Notes: generated by a model from the letters alone, not told the origin. DNA of 37,728 bases from AG41 sp035943095 (GCA_035943095.1 DASZCN010000132.1:1-37728), one strand, 5' to 3'. Counted from the first letter of the stretch, positions 1 to 8,992 are shown. Numbers and translations: made by a program.

Positions 1-309
1 CCCTGGTTCCACGGCCGGCCCAAGCCGGTCCAGCTCGGGGCTCCGGTCGGGACGCCGGTCGCGGCGGAGATCCGGATCATGAGCCTCAAGTTCCCAGGCG
101 ACACGGTGAGGATCTCCGCGGGTCAGGCGGTGCGCTGGGTGAACGGCGACCCGGTGGAGCACACCGTCACCTTCGAGGGCGGCTCCGAAGCCGGCTCTCC
201 GGTGATCCCGCCGAACGCCAGCTATGTGCACCGTTTCGACAAACCAGGGACGTACACCTACCACTGCACGCCCCATCCGTTCATGACCGGGGTCGTGATC
301 GTCAGGTGA
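1..309 (+). CDS. Cupredoxin (plastocyanin-like) domain protein, 5' truncated
   Basis: The reading frame is open to the window edge, so the gene starts upstream; an internal ATG at 79 lies inside the domain and is not a credible start. The visible part has the beta-sandwich pattern of small blue copper proteins: AEIRIMSLKFPGDTVRISAG, then RWVNGDPVEHTV with the first His ligand, and YHCTPHPFM near the end with the Cys, His and Met of a type 1 copper site. The protein ends just after the last strand, so the cupredoxin domain is C-terminal. Family members carry electrons or copper in the periplasm or on the outer face. What precedes the domain, including any signal peptide, cannot be seen. Confidence 0.85.
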   Translation, partial: PWFHGRPKPVQLGAPVGTPVAAEIRIMSLKFPGDTVRISAGQAVRWVNGDPVEHTVTFEGGSEAGSPVIPPNASYVHRFDKPGTYTYHCTPHPFMTGVVIVR

Positions 310-358
310 GCGGCCGGGGGACCGTGAAAGGCCGGGGAAGGGGAAACGGCAAACCGTA

Positions 359-1024
359 ATGCCCGACGACCTGGATCGGCTGTTCGAACGACTCGTCAGC
401 GTGCTCGCCGACGACGCGCCCGGCCGGCTCGCCGTGCCGTTTCCGGCCTCCGAGGTTTACGAGCGGATGGTGCCGTACCGGTCGAACCGGTCGATCTTGA
501 AGGTGGCGACGCACCAGGACTACGAGATGGCCGTATTGCGCCTGCTCGCCGGCGAACGGGGCTACGCGTCGCTCGAGCCCGGCGAGGTGCGGGACGCGCT
601 GCAGCGCGAGACGGCCGAGGCGAATCCCGACACGGCTGTCTTTCGCCAGTTTCCCGAAGCGATCCTGAGCCTGAACCGCCTCGCCGCGGAGCGTTTTCTC
701 CGGGGCGAGCGAGCGTTCGCACCGCCGCCGCCCCCACTCCTGTCCGCCGCGGAATCGGCCGAAAGCTCCGATCCCGAAGAGGACGAAAGAGAAGAAGAAA
801 AGCCGCCCCTCACGGGCGCCGCGTTCGAGCTGGCGGAACAGAGCGAGACCCTGCGTCAGTGCCCCTACTGCGGCGAGACCCTACCGGGGAGCCGCAAGGT
901 CAACTTCTGTCCCCAATGCGGCCAGCCTCCTTCGGGCGAGCTCCGCTGCCCCGCCTGCGGCGGCGAGGTGGACGTCGGCTGGCGCTACTGCGTGAGCTGC
1001 GGGCGAGCGACCGGCTTCGAGTGA
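359..1024 (+). CDS. Double zinc-ribbon protein of unknown function
   Basis: A 221-residue protein. Residues 1-120 are a helical region I do not recognise. Residues 121-160 are a Pro-, Glu- and Ser-rich linker. Two zinc ribbons follow: Cys168/Cys171 with Cys184/Cys187, then Cys197/Cys200 with Cys211/Cys214 (CPYC...CPQC and CPAC...CVSC). This is the double zinc ribbon layout used for protein or nucleic acid contact in many bacterial proteins; no catalytic motif is visible. The start follows a purine-rich stretch (GGGGAAGGGGAAACGG). The stop overlaps the next gene's GTG by GTGA, so the two are probably translated together, but no functional link is obvious. Confidence 0.8.
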   Translation: MPDDLDRLFERLVSVLADDAPGRLAVPFPASEVYERMVPYRSNRSILKVATHQDYEMAVLRLLAGERGYASLEPGEVRDALQRETAEANPDTAVFRQFPEAILSLNRLAAERFLRGERAFAPPPPPLLSAAESAESSDPEEDEREEEKPPLTGAAFELAEQSETLRQCPYCGETLPGSRKVNFCPQCGQPPSGELRCPACGGEVDVGWRYCVSCGRATGFE

Positions 1025-2055
1025 GGCACGACCACAAGATCGCCGTCATCGCCGGAGACGGGATCGGCCCCGAAGTCATCGACGCGGCGATTCCAGTGCT
1101 CGAGCGGGCCGCGGCGAAGCACGGCTTCACCCTCGACTTCGAGCGACTCCCCTACGGGGCCGATCATTACCTCAGCACGAGGGAAACGCTCCCTCAAGCG
1201 GCGTTCGAGCATCTCCGGGACGACGTCGACGCGATCTTCCTCGGCGCGATCGGCGATCCGCGCGTGCCGGGCAACGAACACGCGCGCGACATCCTGCTCG
1301 GCCTCCGGTTCAGGCTCGATCTCTACATCAACTTTCGGCCGGTGCAATTGTTGCATCCCGACCTCACGCCATTGCGATTGGGCCGTAAGACGATCAATTG
1401 CGTGATCTTCCGGGAGAACACCGAAGGCGTCTACCTGGGGCGCGGCCGGATCGCGGCGGACGAGTACATAGCCGAGGAAGTCAACACGGCCAAAGGCGTC
1501 GAGCGGATCATCCGCGCTGCCTTCCAATGGGCGAAGTCTCATGATAAGACCCGGGTGACGATGAGCGACAAGGCGAACGCCGTGCCGGCGCACCGCATCT
1601 GGCAAGAGACGTTCAAGCGCATCGCCAGTGAGTTCGCTGGTATCGAGGCCGAGCACCGGTACGTGGACGCGCTCGCGCTGGAGATGGTGCGCGAGCCCGA
1701 GCGGTTCCAGGTCATCGTCACGAACAACCTGTATGGCGACATCCTCTCGGATCTGGGGGCTGGCCTGGTCGGCGGGCTCGGGCTCGCCGCCAGCGCCAAT
1801 CTTCACCCGGGGCGGTCGGGGTTGTTCGAGCCCGTGCACGGCTCGGCTCCGCCGCTCGCGGGCAAAGGCATCGCGAACCCGATGGCGGCCGTACTGACGG
1901 GCGCCCTGATGTTCGAACAGCTCGGGCACCCGGAGGCCGCCCGCGACCTGGAGGGCGCGGTGAAGCAGACCATCGCCACCGGCATGCGCACGCCCGATAT
2001 CGGCGGGACGGCGACCACGAGCCAGGTAGCCAAGGCCATTGCCCGCGAGCTCTGA
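1021..2055 (+). CDS. Isocitrate/isopropylmalate-type beta-decarboxylating dehydrogenase
   Basis: A 344-residue member of the metal- and NAD(P)-dependent family that oxidises and decarboxylates 2-hydroxy acids (isocitrate, 3-isopropylmalate, homoisocitrate, tartrate). Visible signatures are IAVIAGDGIGPEVI at the N terminus, FRENTEGVYLG in the substrate loop, the SDKAN catalytic Lys, NNLYGDILSDLGAGLVGGLG with the metal-binding Asp residues, and GLFEPVHGSAPPLAGKGIANP in the cofactor region. The ENTEGVY loop and the ASANLHP segment look more like isocitrate, homoisocitrate or tartrate dehydrogenase than like LeuB, and no leuCD genes are nearby, so the substrate is left open. The GTG start overlaps the previous stop; a longer frame from 859 would run through the zinc-ribbon gene and is rejected. 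Confidence 0.88.
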   Translation: MRHDHKIAVIAGDGIGPEVIDAAIPVLERAAAKHGFTLDFERLPYGADHYLSTRETLPQAAFEHLRDDVDAIFLGAIGDPRVPGNEHARDILLGLRFRLDLYINFRPVQLLHPDLTPLRLGRKTINCVIFRENTEGVYLGRGRIAADEYIAEEVNTAKGVERIIRAAFQWAKSHDKTRVTMSDKANAVPAHRIWQETFKRIASEFAGIEAEHRYVDALALEMVREPERFQVIVTNNLYGDILSDLGAGLVGGLGLAASANLHPGRSGLFEPVHGSAPPLAGKGIANPMAAVLTGALMFEQLGHPEAARDLEGAVKQTIATGMRTPDIGGTATTSQVAKAIAREL

Positions 2056-3439
2056 CCCAGCGCGCCCGACGCGGGAGCTGGCCCGCGTCCTCACGCTCTC
2101 GGACCTCGTCCTCATCGTCGTCGGCACCACGATCGGCTCGGGGATTTTCACCGTCCCGGGAGCGGTGCTGCGGCAGTCGGGCGGTGACCTCGGCATCGCG
2201 CTGGTGGTGTGGGTCGTCGGGAGCGTGCTCGCGCTGCTCGGCGCGCTCACGTTCGGCGAGCTCGGCACCATGCTGCCGGATGCGGGAGGCAGCTACGTCT
2301 ACGTCCGCGAAGCGTTCGGCCGTCTGCCCGCCTTCCTGCTCGGCTGGACCCTGTTCCTCGCGATCAACACCGGGTCGACGGCCACGCTCGCCGTGGCATT
2401 CGCGAACTATCTGGGTGAGCTCCTACCACTCACGCCGCTCGCCCACAAGCTGGCATCGGTCGCGATGATAGGGGCGGTCACGGCAGTCAACATCCGCGGA
2501 GTGCGTCACGCGGCTTCGGTTCAGAATTGGAGCACGGCGCTCAAGGTGAGCGCGATTCTCGCGCTCGCGATTGCGGGTTTCGTGCTGGGAGACGGCTTTC
2601 GCCACCCCGACACACGTGCGTTCACGACGCCGATCACGGTCGCGTCGCTCTCCGCCGCGGGCGTCGGGCTGTTAGGCGTCCTCTGGGCGTACGAAGGCTG
2701 GCAGAACGTGACCAATTCGGCCGGCGAAGCGGCGGACCCGCAGCGCACCTTTGCCCGCGGGATCGGTATCGGAACCGCGGCGCTCGTGGTGATCTACCTG
2801 ACGGCGAACGCCGGGTACGTCGCTGCGGTAGGCCCTTCAGGTGTTGCCGCGTCCGATCGGATCGCTGCGGACGTCGTCCACGCGCTGTTCGGTCCCGCCG
2901 CGGCGAAGCTGGTGACGTTGGTGATTCTGGTGTCCATCTTCAGCGCCGCCAACGGACTCGCGCTCACCGGCCCGCGGATGTACTTCGCCATGGCGAGGGA
3001 CTCCGTGTTCTTCCAATCGCTCGCGGAGGTCCATCCTCGCTTCGGCACACCGGCGCTCGCCGTCGCGACGAGTGCGGTGTGGGCATCGGTGCTCGCCGTG
3101 AGCGGCACGTTCGAGCAGCTGTTCACCTACGTCGTGTTCGCGAGCTGGATCTTCGCGGCGCTCGCGGCGGCGAGCCTCTTTGTGCTGCGGCGGCGACGAC
3201 CCGACCTGCCCCGCCCGTTTCGCGTGCCCGGATATCCGTGGACGCCGGCGCTGTTCATCGCGGCGGCGGCCGCCGTGGTCGGCAATACCGTGATCGCGCG
3301 GCCGGTACAGGCCCTGATCGGGCTCGGCATCGTGGCCACCGGGTTGCCGGCCTTCTTCGCGTGGCGGGCGTACTTCGCGTGGAAGAAGAGGAAGCAGCTC
3401 GAGCGGGCGGTCGAGGGCCGCACCATATTCCCCCGATGA
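2039..3439 (+). CDS. APC-family amino acid permease
   Basis: A 466-residue integral inner-membrane protein with about 12 hydrophobic segments. The first carries the APC signature VGTTIGSGIFTVPG, which forms the unwound substrate-binding turn of helix 1. The helix 6 region has GVLWAYEGWQNVTNSAGE, as in L-type and serine/threonine exchanger-like transporters. The TTG start at 2039 lies 17 bp inside the upstream dehydrogenase gene; I know of no better start before the first helix. Its stop overlaps the next ATG (ATGA), coupling it to an exported gamma-glutamyltransferase. That arrangement suggests uptake of amino acids freed outside the cytoplasm. The exact substrate cannot be read from the sequence. 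Confidence 0.88.
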   Translation: MPASSDPARPTRELARVLTLSDLVLIVVGTTIGSGIFTVPGAVLRQSGGDLGIALVVWVVGSVLALLGALTFGELGTMLPDAGGSYVYVREAFGRLPAFLLGWTLFLAINTGSTATLAVAFANYLGELLPLTPLAHKLASVAMIGAVTAVNIRGVRHAASVQNWSTALKVSAILALAIAGFVLGDGFRHPDTRAFTTPITVASLSAAGVGLLGVLWAYEGWQNVTNSAGEAADPQRTFARGIGIGTAALVVIYLTANAGYVAAVGPSGVAASDRIAADVVHALFGPAAAKLVTLVILVSIFSAANGLALTGPRMYFAMARDSVFFQSLAEVHPRFGTPALAVATSAVWASVLAVSGTFEQLFTYVVFASWIFAALAAASLFVLRRRRPDLPRPFRVPGYPWTPALFIAAAAAVVGNTVIARPVQALIGLGIVATGLPAFFAWRAYFAWKKRKQLERAVEGRTIFPR

Positions 3440-5121
3440 TCCTTCGTCGGGTGTCGCTCGCCGCCACCGCGCTCGCGTGCATCGGCGCCGCCGCCTCCGG
3501 TCAAGAGCCCCCGCCCCGCCCCACCACCATGGCCCATCGCTCCACCGCCTACGCGCCTCACGGCATGATCGCCACCAGCCAGCCGCTCGCAACCGCCGCT
3601 GGCCTAGCTGTTCTCCAACGCGGCGGTAACGCTATCGACGCGGCCGTGACCGCCGCCGCCGTCCTCAACGTCACCGAGCCGATGATGACGGGGATCGGCG
3701 GCGACATGTTCGCCATCGTGTGGTCCGCAAAGGACCACAAGCTGTACGGGCTGAACGCGAGCGGCCGCGCAGGTAGCTTGATGACCCGCGACGCGCTGCT
3801 GGCCCGCGGACACCGTACCATGCCCGGGGAGACCGTCGAGGACGTGACCGTGCCCGGCGCACTCTCGGGCTGGGATGGGCTGCTCCACCGGTTCGGCACG
3901 ATCACGCTGGCGCAGGCGCTCGCGCCCGCGATCGAATACGCCGAGGACGGGTTTCCGGTCACGCCGATCATCGCGCAGGATTGGGCGAGCGAGGCCGCGC
4001 GACTCGCGCGAGACGACGGCGCCCGGGCCACGTTCCTGGTCGACGGGACGCACGCCCCTCGCGCAGGCGAATGGTTCACGAACCACGATCTCGCCCGGAC
4101 CTTCCGGTTGATCGCGGCGCAGGGGCCGGCGGTGCTGTACGGTGGCGAGCTGGGGCAGCGCATCGCCACTAGAGTGCAGCGGATCGGCGGGTACGTCACC
4201 CTGGACGATCTACACGCCCATCAGCCCGAGTGGGTGGAGCCGATTTCCGTTTCATTCAAAGGGTATCGCGTGTGGGAGCTGCCGCCCAACGGCCAGGGCG
4301 TCGCGGCACTCGAGATGTTGCGGATGCTCGAGCCCTACGACCTGCGAGCCCTGGGGCACAATTCCGCGCCGTACCTGCATCTCCTGATCGAGGCGAAGAA
4401 ACTCGCATTCGCGGACCTGGCCCGCTATGTCGGCGAGCCGGCTGCGATGCAGACCCCGGCCTCGGCGCTGCTCGACGACCGCTTCGTCGCGGCGCGGCGG
4501 GGCCTTATCGACCCGCACCGGGCCGCCGAGCGTCCGGATCCGGGAGCAGCGGTCACGGCAAGCGAGACCATCTACCTCACGGTCGCCGACAGCGCGGGCA
4601 ACATGGTCTCCTTCATCAATTCGCTATTCGATGCGTTTGGCTCGGGCGTCGTGGTGCCGGGGACGGGATTCGCGCTGCAAGACCGCGGTGCGGGGTTCAC
4701 GCTCGACCTGGGACTCCCGAATACCGTCGGACCGGGCAAGCGCCCGTTCCACACGATCATTCCGGCGTTCGTCACCAAGCCCGACGCGCAGGGCGTCGAG
4801 CAACCATGGATGAGCTTTGGGGTGATGGGCGGCTCGATGCAGCCGCAGGGTCACGTGCAGGTCCTGCTCAACCTCCTGGTGTTCGGGATGGACCTCCAGG
4901 ATGCGGTCGACGCACCACGCTTCCGCCACTTGAACGGCCGGCGCGTGGCACTCGAGGCGCCGATCGGCGACGCGGTGCGACACGCGCTGACCGCGCTGGG
5001 CCACGTGATCGTGGATGAGCGCGCCGTGGCGTTCGGAGGCGCGCAGGCGATCATCCGGTTGCCTCGTGGTTACGCCGGAGGGTCGGACCCGCGAAAGGAT
5101 GGAATAGCGGCGGGATTCTAA
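3436..5121 (+). CDS. ggt: Gamma-glutamyltransferase (gamma-glutamyltranspeptidase), exported
   Basis: A 561-residue Ntn hydrolase that cleaves or transfers gamma-glutamyl groups, for example from glutathione. Residues 1-25 form a Sec signal peptide (ILRRVSLAATALACIGAAAS). The body starts with the family pattern QPLATAAGLAVLQRGGNAIDAAVTA and MMTGIGGDMF. The autoprocessing nucleophile is Thr378 in SETIYLTVADSAGNMVSF; upstream and downstream of it lie the future large and small subunits. The later PGTGFALQDRGAGF segment matches the small-subunit substrate region. The ATG overlaps the permease stop (ATGA), so peptide breakdown outside and amino acid uptake are probably co-expressed. A longer frame from 2527 overlaps the permease and is a shadow. 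Confidence 0.93.
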   Translation: MILRRVSLAATALACIGAAASGQEPPPRPTTMAHRSTAYAPHGMIATSQPLATAAGLAVLQRGGNAIDAAVTAAAVLNVTEPMMTGIGGDMFAIVWSAKDHKLYGLNASGRAGSLMTRDALLARGHRTMPGETVEDVTVPGALSGWDGLLHRFGTITLAQALAPAIEYAEDGFPVTPIIAQDWASEAARLARDDGARATFLVDGTHAPRAGEWFTNHDLARTFRLIAAQGPAVLYGGELGQRIATRVQRIGGYVTLDDLHAHQPEWVEPISVSFKGYRVWELPPNGQGVAALEMLRMLEPYDLRALGHNSAPYLHLLIEAKKLAFADLARYVGEPAAMQTPASALLDDRFVAARRGLIDPHRAAERPDPGAAVTASETIYLTVADSAGNMVSFINSLFDAFGSGVVVPGTGFALQDRGAGFTLDLGLPNTVGPGKRPFHTIIPAFVTKPDAQGVEQPWMSFGVMGGSMQPQGHVQVLLNLLVFGMDLQDAVDAPRFRHLNGRRVALEAPIGDAVRHALTALGHVIVDERAVAFGGAQAIIRLPRGYAGGSDPRKDGIAAGF

Positions 5122-5184
5122 CGCCCTACCGCCCCCCCTCCATCTCGCCGATATTCCCTCTTGTCTCACGTGGAGCTTCTCCCC

Positions 5185-6390
5185 ATGAAAACTCAGGGTT
5201 CCAATACAGACGTCGTTTTCTTGTCCGGCGTCCGCACCGGCTTCGGGTCGTTCGGCGGCACGCTCAAGGACCTGTCGGCGATAGAGCTAGGCGCAGTGGC
5301 CGGGAAGCACGCTCTCGAACGCTCGGGCGTCCCGGCGAGCGATATCGGCCACTCGGTGTTCGGTAACGCGTTACAGACGTCCGCTGACGCGATCTATTGT
5401 GCTCGACACGTCGGGCTCAAGGCGGGTCTTCCGATCGAAGTCCCAGCGGTCACCGTCAACCGGCTGTGTGGCTCGGGGTTCGAAGCGATCACACAAGGTG
5501 CGCAGCTTATCATGCTCGGCGAAGCCCAGGCGGTGCTCGCCGGGGGCACCGAGTCGATGAGCCAGGCGCCGCACGTGGTGCGCGGCGCCCGCTGGGGCCT
5601 CCGGCTCGGACCCGCTCCGCTCGAAGACCTCCTCTGGGAAGCGCTCAAGGACCCGCAGTGCGGACTCTCAATGGCCGAGACCGCCGAAGGCCTTGCCGAG
5701 AAGTACAAGCTCAACCGGAAGGAAGTGGACGAAGTCGCGCTCGCCTCGCAGCAGCGTGCGAAACAGGCCTGGGACGCCTGCGTATTCCAGGACGAGGTCG
5801 TGCCGGTCCCGATCAAAGGAAAGAAGGGCGAGACGATCGAGTATCGCGCCGATGAGCACATGCGGCCCAATACAACGCTCGATGTGCTGCTCTCGCTCAA
5901 ACCGTACTTCAAGAAGGACGGGCTCGTGACGGCCGGCAACGCGTCCGGCATCGTGGACGGCGCGGCCGCCACCGTGATCGCGAGCGCGGATTACGCCAAG
6001 GCGCACGGGCTCAAGCCACTCGGCCGGGTGGTGGCGTGGGCGGTGGCCGGCGTCGAGCCCAAGTACATGGGGATCGGTCCAGCGCCCGCCGCCCGAAAGG
6101 CGCTCCAGAAGGCGGGAATGAAGCTCGAACAGATGGACCTGGTCGAAGTGAACGAAGCGTTCGCGCCGCAGTACCTCGCCGTCGAAAAGGAGCTGGGGCT
6201 CGACCGCGAGAAGACGAACGTCCACGGCGGCGCGATCGCGATCGGCCATCCGCTCGCCGCGACCGGCACCCGCATCACGATCCATCTCCTCCACGCGCTG
6301 CGCCGCGCCAAGCTGCGCTTCGGGCTCGGCTCGGCCTGCATCGGCGGCGGCCAGGGTGCGGCGGTGATCGTCGAAGCGTTCCCCGCCTGA
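5185..6390 (+). CDS. Acetyl-CoA C-acetyltransferase / acyl-CoA thiolase
   Basis: A 401-residue thiolase. It has the acylated Cys95 in VNRLCGSGFEAI, the NEAFAPQYL motif, His355 in GGAIAIGHPLAATG, and the second catalytic Cys385 in SACIGGGQGAA. The enzyme either condenses two acetyl-CoA to acetoacetyl-CoA or splits 3-ketoacyl-CoA. With a 3-hydroxyacyl-CoA dehydrogenase three genes downstream, roles in fatty acid oxidation or in hydroxybutyryl-CoA formation both fit. I chose the ATG at 5185 with GTGGAG upstream; a TTG at 5161 adds eight residues without support. The 63 bp before it contain no promoter I would defend. Confidence 0.93.
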   Translation: MKTQGSNTDVVFLSGVRTGFGSFGGTLKDLSAIELGAVAGKHALERSGVPASDIGHSVFGNALQTSADAIYCARHVGLKAGLPIEVPAVTVNRLCGSGFEAITQGAQLIMLGEAQAVLAGGTESMSQAPHVVRGARWGLRLGPAPLEDLLWEALKDPQCGLSMAETAEGLAEKYKLNRKEVDEVALASQQRAKQAWDACVFQDEVVPVPIKGKKGETIEYRADEHMRPNTTLDVLLSLKPYFKKDGLVTAGNASGIVDGAAATVIASADYAKAHGLKPLGRVVAWAVAGVEPKYMGIGPAPAARKALQKAGMKLEQMDLVEVNEAFAPQYLAVEKELGLDREKTNVHGGAIAIGHPLAATGTRITIHLLHALRRAKLRFGLGSACIGGGQGAAVIVEAFPA

Positions 6391-6402
6391 CAAGGACTCG
6401 CC

Positions 6403-7233
6403 ATGGACGTCGTCGTGACCGCTGCTCTCGGAATCCTGGCCCTGTACCTCTTCGGCGGCCTCAAGGTGCTGCGCGAATACGAGCGCGCCGTGTACTTCTT
6501 CCTCGGACGCTCGTGGGGTGCCAAGGGACCCGGCTTGATCTACGTCCCTCCGTTGTTCGCGAAGACCCAGACCGTCTCGCTCCGCGTCGTGGCCCTGGAC
6601 ATCCCGCCCCAGGACGTGATCACCCGCGATAACATCTCCATCAAGGTGAACGCAGTCCTCTACATGCGCGTGAAGGAGCCGGTGAAGGCGGTGATCGGAG
6701 TCGAGAACTATCTCTATGCCACGAGCCAACTGGCGCAGACCACACTCCGGTCGGTGCTCGGCGAGACAGAGCTCGACGAGCTGCTCATGAACCGGGAGAA
6801 GATCAACAACATCCTCAAGAACATCATCGACAAGCGCAGCGAGGATTGGGGCATCGAAGTGTCTGCCGTGGAGGTCAAGGACGTAGACCTGCCGCCCGAG
6901 ATGAAACGCGCGATCGCCCGACAGGCGGAGGCCGAGCGCGAGCGCCGGGCCAAGATCATCAACGCGGAGGGCGAGCTCCAGGCATCGGAGAAGCTCGCGC
7001 AGGCGGCCCACGTGATCGGCGCGGAGCCCGCCGCCATACAGCTGCGCTTCCTCCAGACGGTCACCGAGATCGCCTCCGAGAACAACTCGACGACGATCTT
7101 CCCGATCCCGATCGACCTGTTCCGGGGTTTCTTCGAAACCGTCGCCAAAAAGGTCTCCGCGCCCGCGCTACCGGAGCGGACCGCCGGCGAGACCATACCG
7201 GCCATCCCGGGAAAGACGAAGACCGAGGCTTAG
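6403..7233 (+). CDS. SPFH/band 7 (slipin/stomatin-like) membrane protein
   Basis: A 276-residue protein with one N-terminal hydrophobic segment (about residues 3-18), then a band 7 domain (LREYERAVYFFLGRSWGAKGPG, VVALDIPPQDVITRDNI, ALYM-type strand), and a charged helical stretch around residues 165-205 (AIARQAEAERERRAKIINAEGE). This is the layout of bacterial slipins, which form membrane-bound oligomeric rings linked to membrane organisation and protein turnover. Slipins often sit beside an NfeD-type partner; none is seen here. The gene lies 12 bp after the thiolase stop and 2 bp before the next gene, so it belongs to the same operon. Confidence 0.92.
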   Translation: MDVVVTAALGILALYLFGGLKVLREYERAVYFFLGRSWGAKGPGLIYVPPLFAKTQTVSLRVVALDIPPQDVITRDNISIKVNAVLYMRVKEPVKAVIGVENYLYATSQLAQTTLRSVLGETELDELLMNREKINNILKNIIDKRSEDWGIEVSAVEVKDVDLPPEMKRAIARQAEAERERRAKIINAEGELQASEKLAQAAHVIGAEPAAIQLRFLQTVTEIASENNSTTIFPIPIDLFRGFFETVAKKVSAPALPERTAGETIPAIPGKTKTEA

Positions 7234-7235
7234 CG

Positions 7236-8054
7236 ATGCCGGGCGAGTTGATCCGCCGCGAGGCGCTCGAGCGCATCATCCAGCGCGCGGCCGAGCTCCA
7301 GGCTGGGGAGCACGACATCGGAGAAGGGCTCACCGAGCCGGAGCTGCTCGCCCTCGGCAACGACGTCGGAATTCCCCCTCGCCACCTCCGGCAGGCCTTG
7401 CTCGAGGAGCGCACCCGTAGCATCGCGCCGGAGGCGCGGGGCGCCCTCGCCTGGCTCACCGGGCCGGCGACGCTCGCGGCCGAGCGCGTCGTACCGGGCG
7501 ATCGCCCGGACGTCGAGCGCGCGCTCACCAACTGGATGGAGAGCGAGGAGTCGTTGCAGGTGAAGCGCCGCTACGCCGACCACACGACCTGGGAGCCCCG
7601 GATCGGCGCGTTCGCGTCGATCCAGCGGGCGCTCGGCGCCGGCGGCAAGAGCTTCGCGCTGGCACGCGCCACCGAGGTGGCGGGCCAGGTGACCCCGCTC
7701 GAAGCCGGTTTCTGCCACGTCCGACTCACGGCAAACGTCCGCGGCCTGCGGGCGCAGCGGCTGTGGGGTGCGGCCGTCTTGACGGCGTTCGGAGCGGCAC
7801 TCGCGGGGGTTGTGCCGATTCTCGGCGCCCTCGCGCCCTGGTCCCTCATACCGCCTTTCGCGGTGTGGGCGGCCGCGTTGGGTGTGGCCCGGCGCCATCG
7901 CCACGACAACGAGCGCGTCCACGTGGGGCTCGAGCAGGTCCTCGACCGTCTGGAGCGCGGAGAAATCCGGGCGGGACCGCAGATCGCGGAACCGCGGGTG
8001 GGTGCCTTCGTCCGCATCGCCGACGAGATTCGCAAGACGTTCGAAATCATCTGA
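7236..8054 (+). CDS. Unknown two-helix membrane protein
   Basis: I do not recognise this 272-residue protein. Residues 1-65 are a predicted soluble helical region (REALERIIQRAAELQAGEHD, then GLTEPELLALGNDVGIP and HLRQALLEE) that resembles a small adaptor or DNA-binding-like helical bundle. Residues about 165-215 contain two membrane segments (LWGAAVLTAFGAALAGVVPI and LIPPFAVWAAALGVA). The tail is a short charged helix. It starts 2 bp after the slipin stop and ends 8 bp before the hydroxyacyl-CoA dehydrogenase, so it may work with the slipin at the membrane. A longer frame from 6846 overlaps the slipin gene and is rejected. Confidence 0.75.
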   Translation: MPGELIRREALERIIQRAAELQAGEHDIGEGLTEPELLALGNDVGIPPRHLRQALLEERTRSIAPEARGALAWLTGPATLAAERVVPGDRPDVERALTNWMESEESLQVKRRYADHTTWEPRIGAFASIQRALGAGGKSFALARATEVAGQVTPLEAGFCHVRLTANVRGLRAQRLWGAAVLTAFGAALAGVVPILGALAPWSLIPPFAVWAAALGVARRHRHDNERVHVGLEQVLDRLERGEIRAGPQIAEPRVGAFVRIADEIRKTFEII

Positions 8055-8062
8055 GCGAGACA

Positions 8063-8950
8063 ATGACCGACATCAAACGGGTTGGGGTGCTGGGGTGCGG
8101 CCTCATGGGCAGCGGCATCGCGCAGGTCGCCGCCATGGCGGGATACGATACCACCGTGCGCGACGTGTCTCAGGCGATCTGGGACAAGGCGCGCGGCGGC
8201 ATCGAGAAGTCCCTCACGAAGTTCGTCGAGAAAGGGAAGCTCGCCGCGCCGGACCGCGATGCCGCGCTCAAGCGGCTCCACTTCACGACGAACACCGCGG
8301 ACTTGAAGCCGTGCGATGTCGTGATCGAGGCGGTTACGGAGGACCTGGACCTGAAGAACGGCCTGTGGAAGGAGCTCGACGGCCTGTGCGGCCCGGCCAC
8401 GATCTTCGCGTCGAACACGTCGAGCCTCACCATCGCGGCGATGGCGGCTGCCACCAAGCGCGCCGATCGCTTCGTGGGCCTGCATTTCTTCAACCCGGTG
8501 CCGCTCATGCCGCTCGTCGAGGTCGTCCGTACGGTGACCACGTCGGAGGAGACGTTCGGGCGCGCATTCGCGTTCGCCCAGTCGCTCCGCAAGGAGCCGG
8601 TGGCGGCGAAGGACAACTCGGGCTTCATCGTGAACCTGCTGCTGGTGCCGTACCTGCTCGACGCAATCCGGGCGGTCGAGCGCGGCGTAGGGAGTGTGCC
8701 CGATATCGACAAGGCGATGCAGCTCGGGTGCGGCTACCCCATGGGACCCCTCACCCTGCTCGACTTCGTGGGGCTCGACACGACGTACAAGATCGCGGAG
8801 ATCATGTTCGCCGAGTATCGGGAACAGCGCTACGCGCCGCCACCGCTCCTGAAGCGCATGGTCCTCGCAGGGATGAATGGCCGCAAGAGCGGCAAGGGTT
8901 TCTACGACTACTCGGTGGATCCCCCGAGGATCCAGGACCTCGGCGTCTGA
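8063..8950 (+). CDS. 3-hydroxybutyryl/3-hydroxyacyl-CoA dehydrogenase
   Basis: A 295-residue NAD(P)-dependent dehydrogenase that interconverts 3-hydroxyacyl-CoA and 3-ketoacyl-CoA. The N-terminal Rossmann fold shows VGVLGCGLMGSGIAQVAA. The catalytic region has the family Glu and His in VIEAVTEDLDLK, FASNTSSLTIAAM and VGLHFFNPVPLMPLVEVV. The C-terminal helical domain has the conserved DIDKAMQLGCGYPMGPLTLLDFVGLD. The length is that of single-function enzymes of the HbdA/PaaH type rather than of the fused FadB. GAGCGAGA lies just upstream of the ATG. Its substrate range is likely matched to the thiolase at 5185. Confidence 0.93.
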   Translation: MTDIKRVGVLGCGLMGSGIAQVAAMAGYDTTVRDVSQAIWDKARGGIEKSLTKFVEKGKLAAPDRDAALKRLHFTTNTADLKPCDVVIEAVTEDLDLKNGLWKELDGLCGPATIFASNTSSLTIAAMAAATKRADRFVGLHFFNPVPLMPLVEVVRTVTTSEETFGRAFAFAQSLRKEPVAAKDNSGFIVNLLLVPYLLDAIRAVERGVGSVPDIDKAMQLGCGYPMGPLTLLDFVGLDTTYKIAEIMFAEYREQRYAPPPLLKRMVLAGMNGRKSGKGFYDYSVDPPRIQDLGV

Positions 8951-8992
8951 CCCGCACGACGGCCCACTCCAACCAGCGAGGAATCGATCAGC

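Noticed and set aside
985..2271. 428-residue open frame on the minus strand
   Set aside because: Lies opposite the dehydrogenase gene, is Arg/Pro/Gly-rich and has no recognisable domain: a GC-rich shadow frame.
2527..5121. Apparent 300-residue N-terminal extension of gamma-glutamyltransferase
   Set aside because: The extension overlaps the permease in another frame; a signal peptide directly follows the ATG at 3436.
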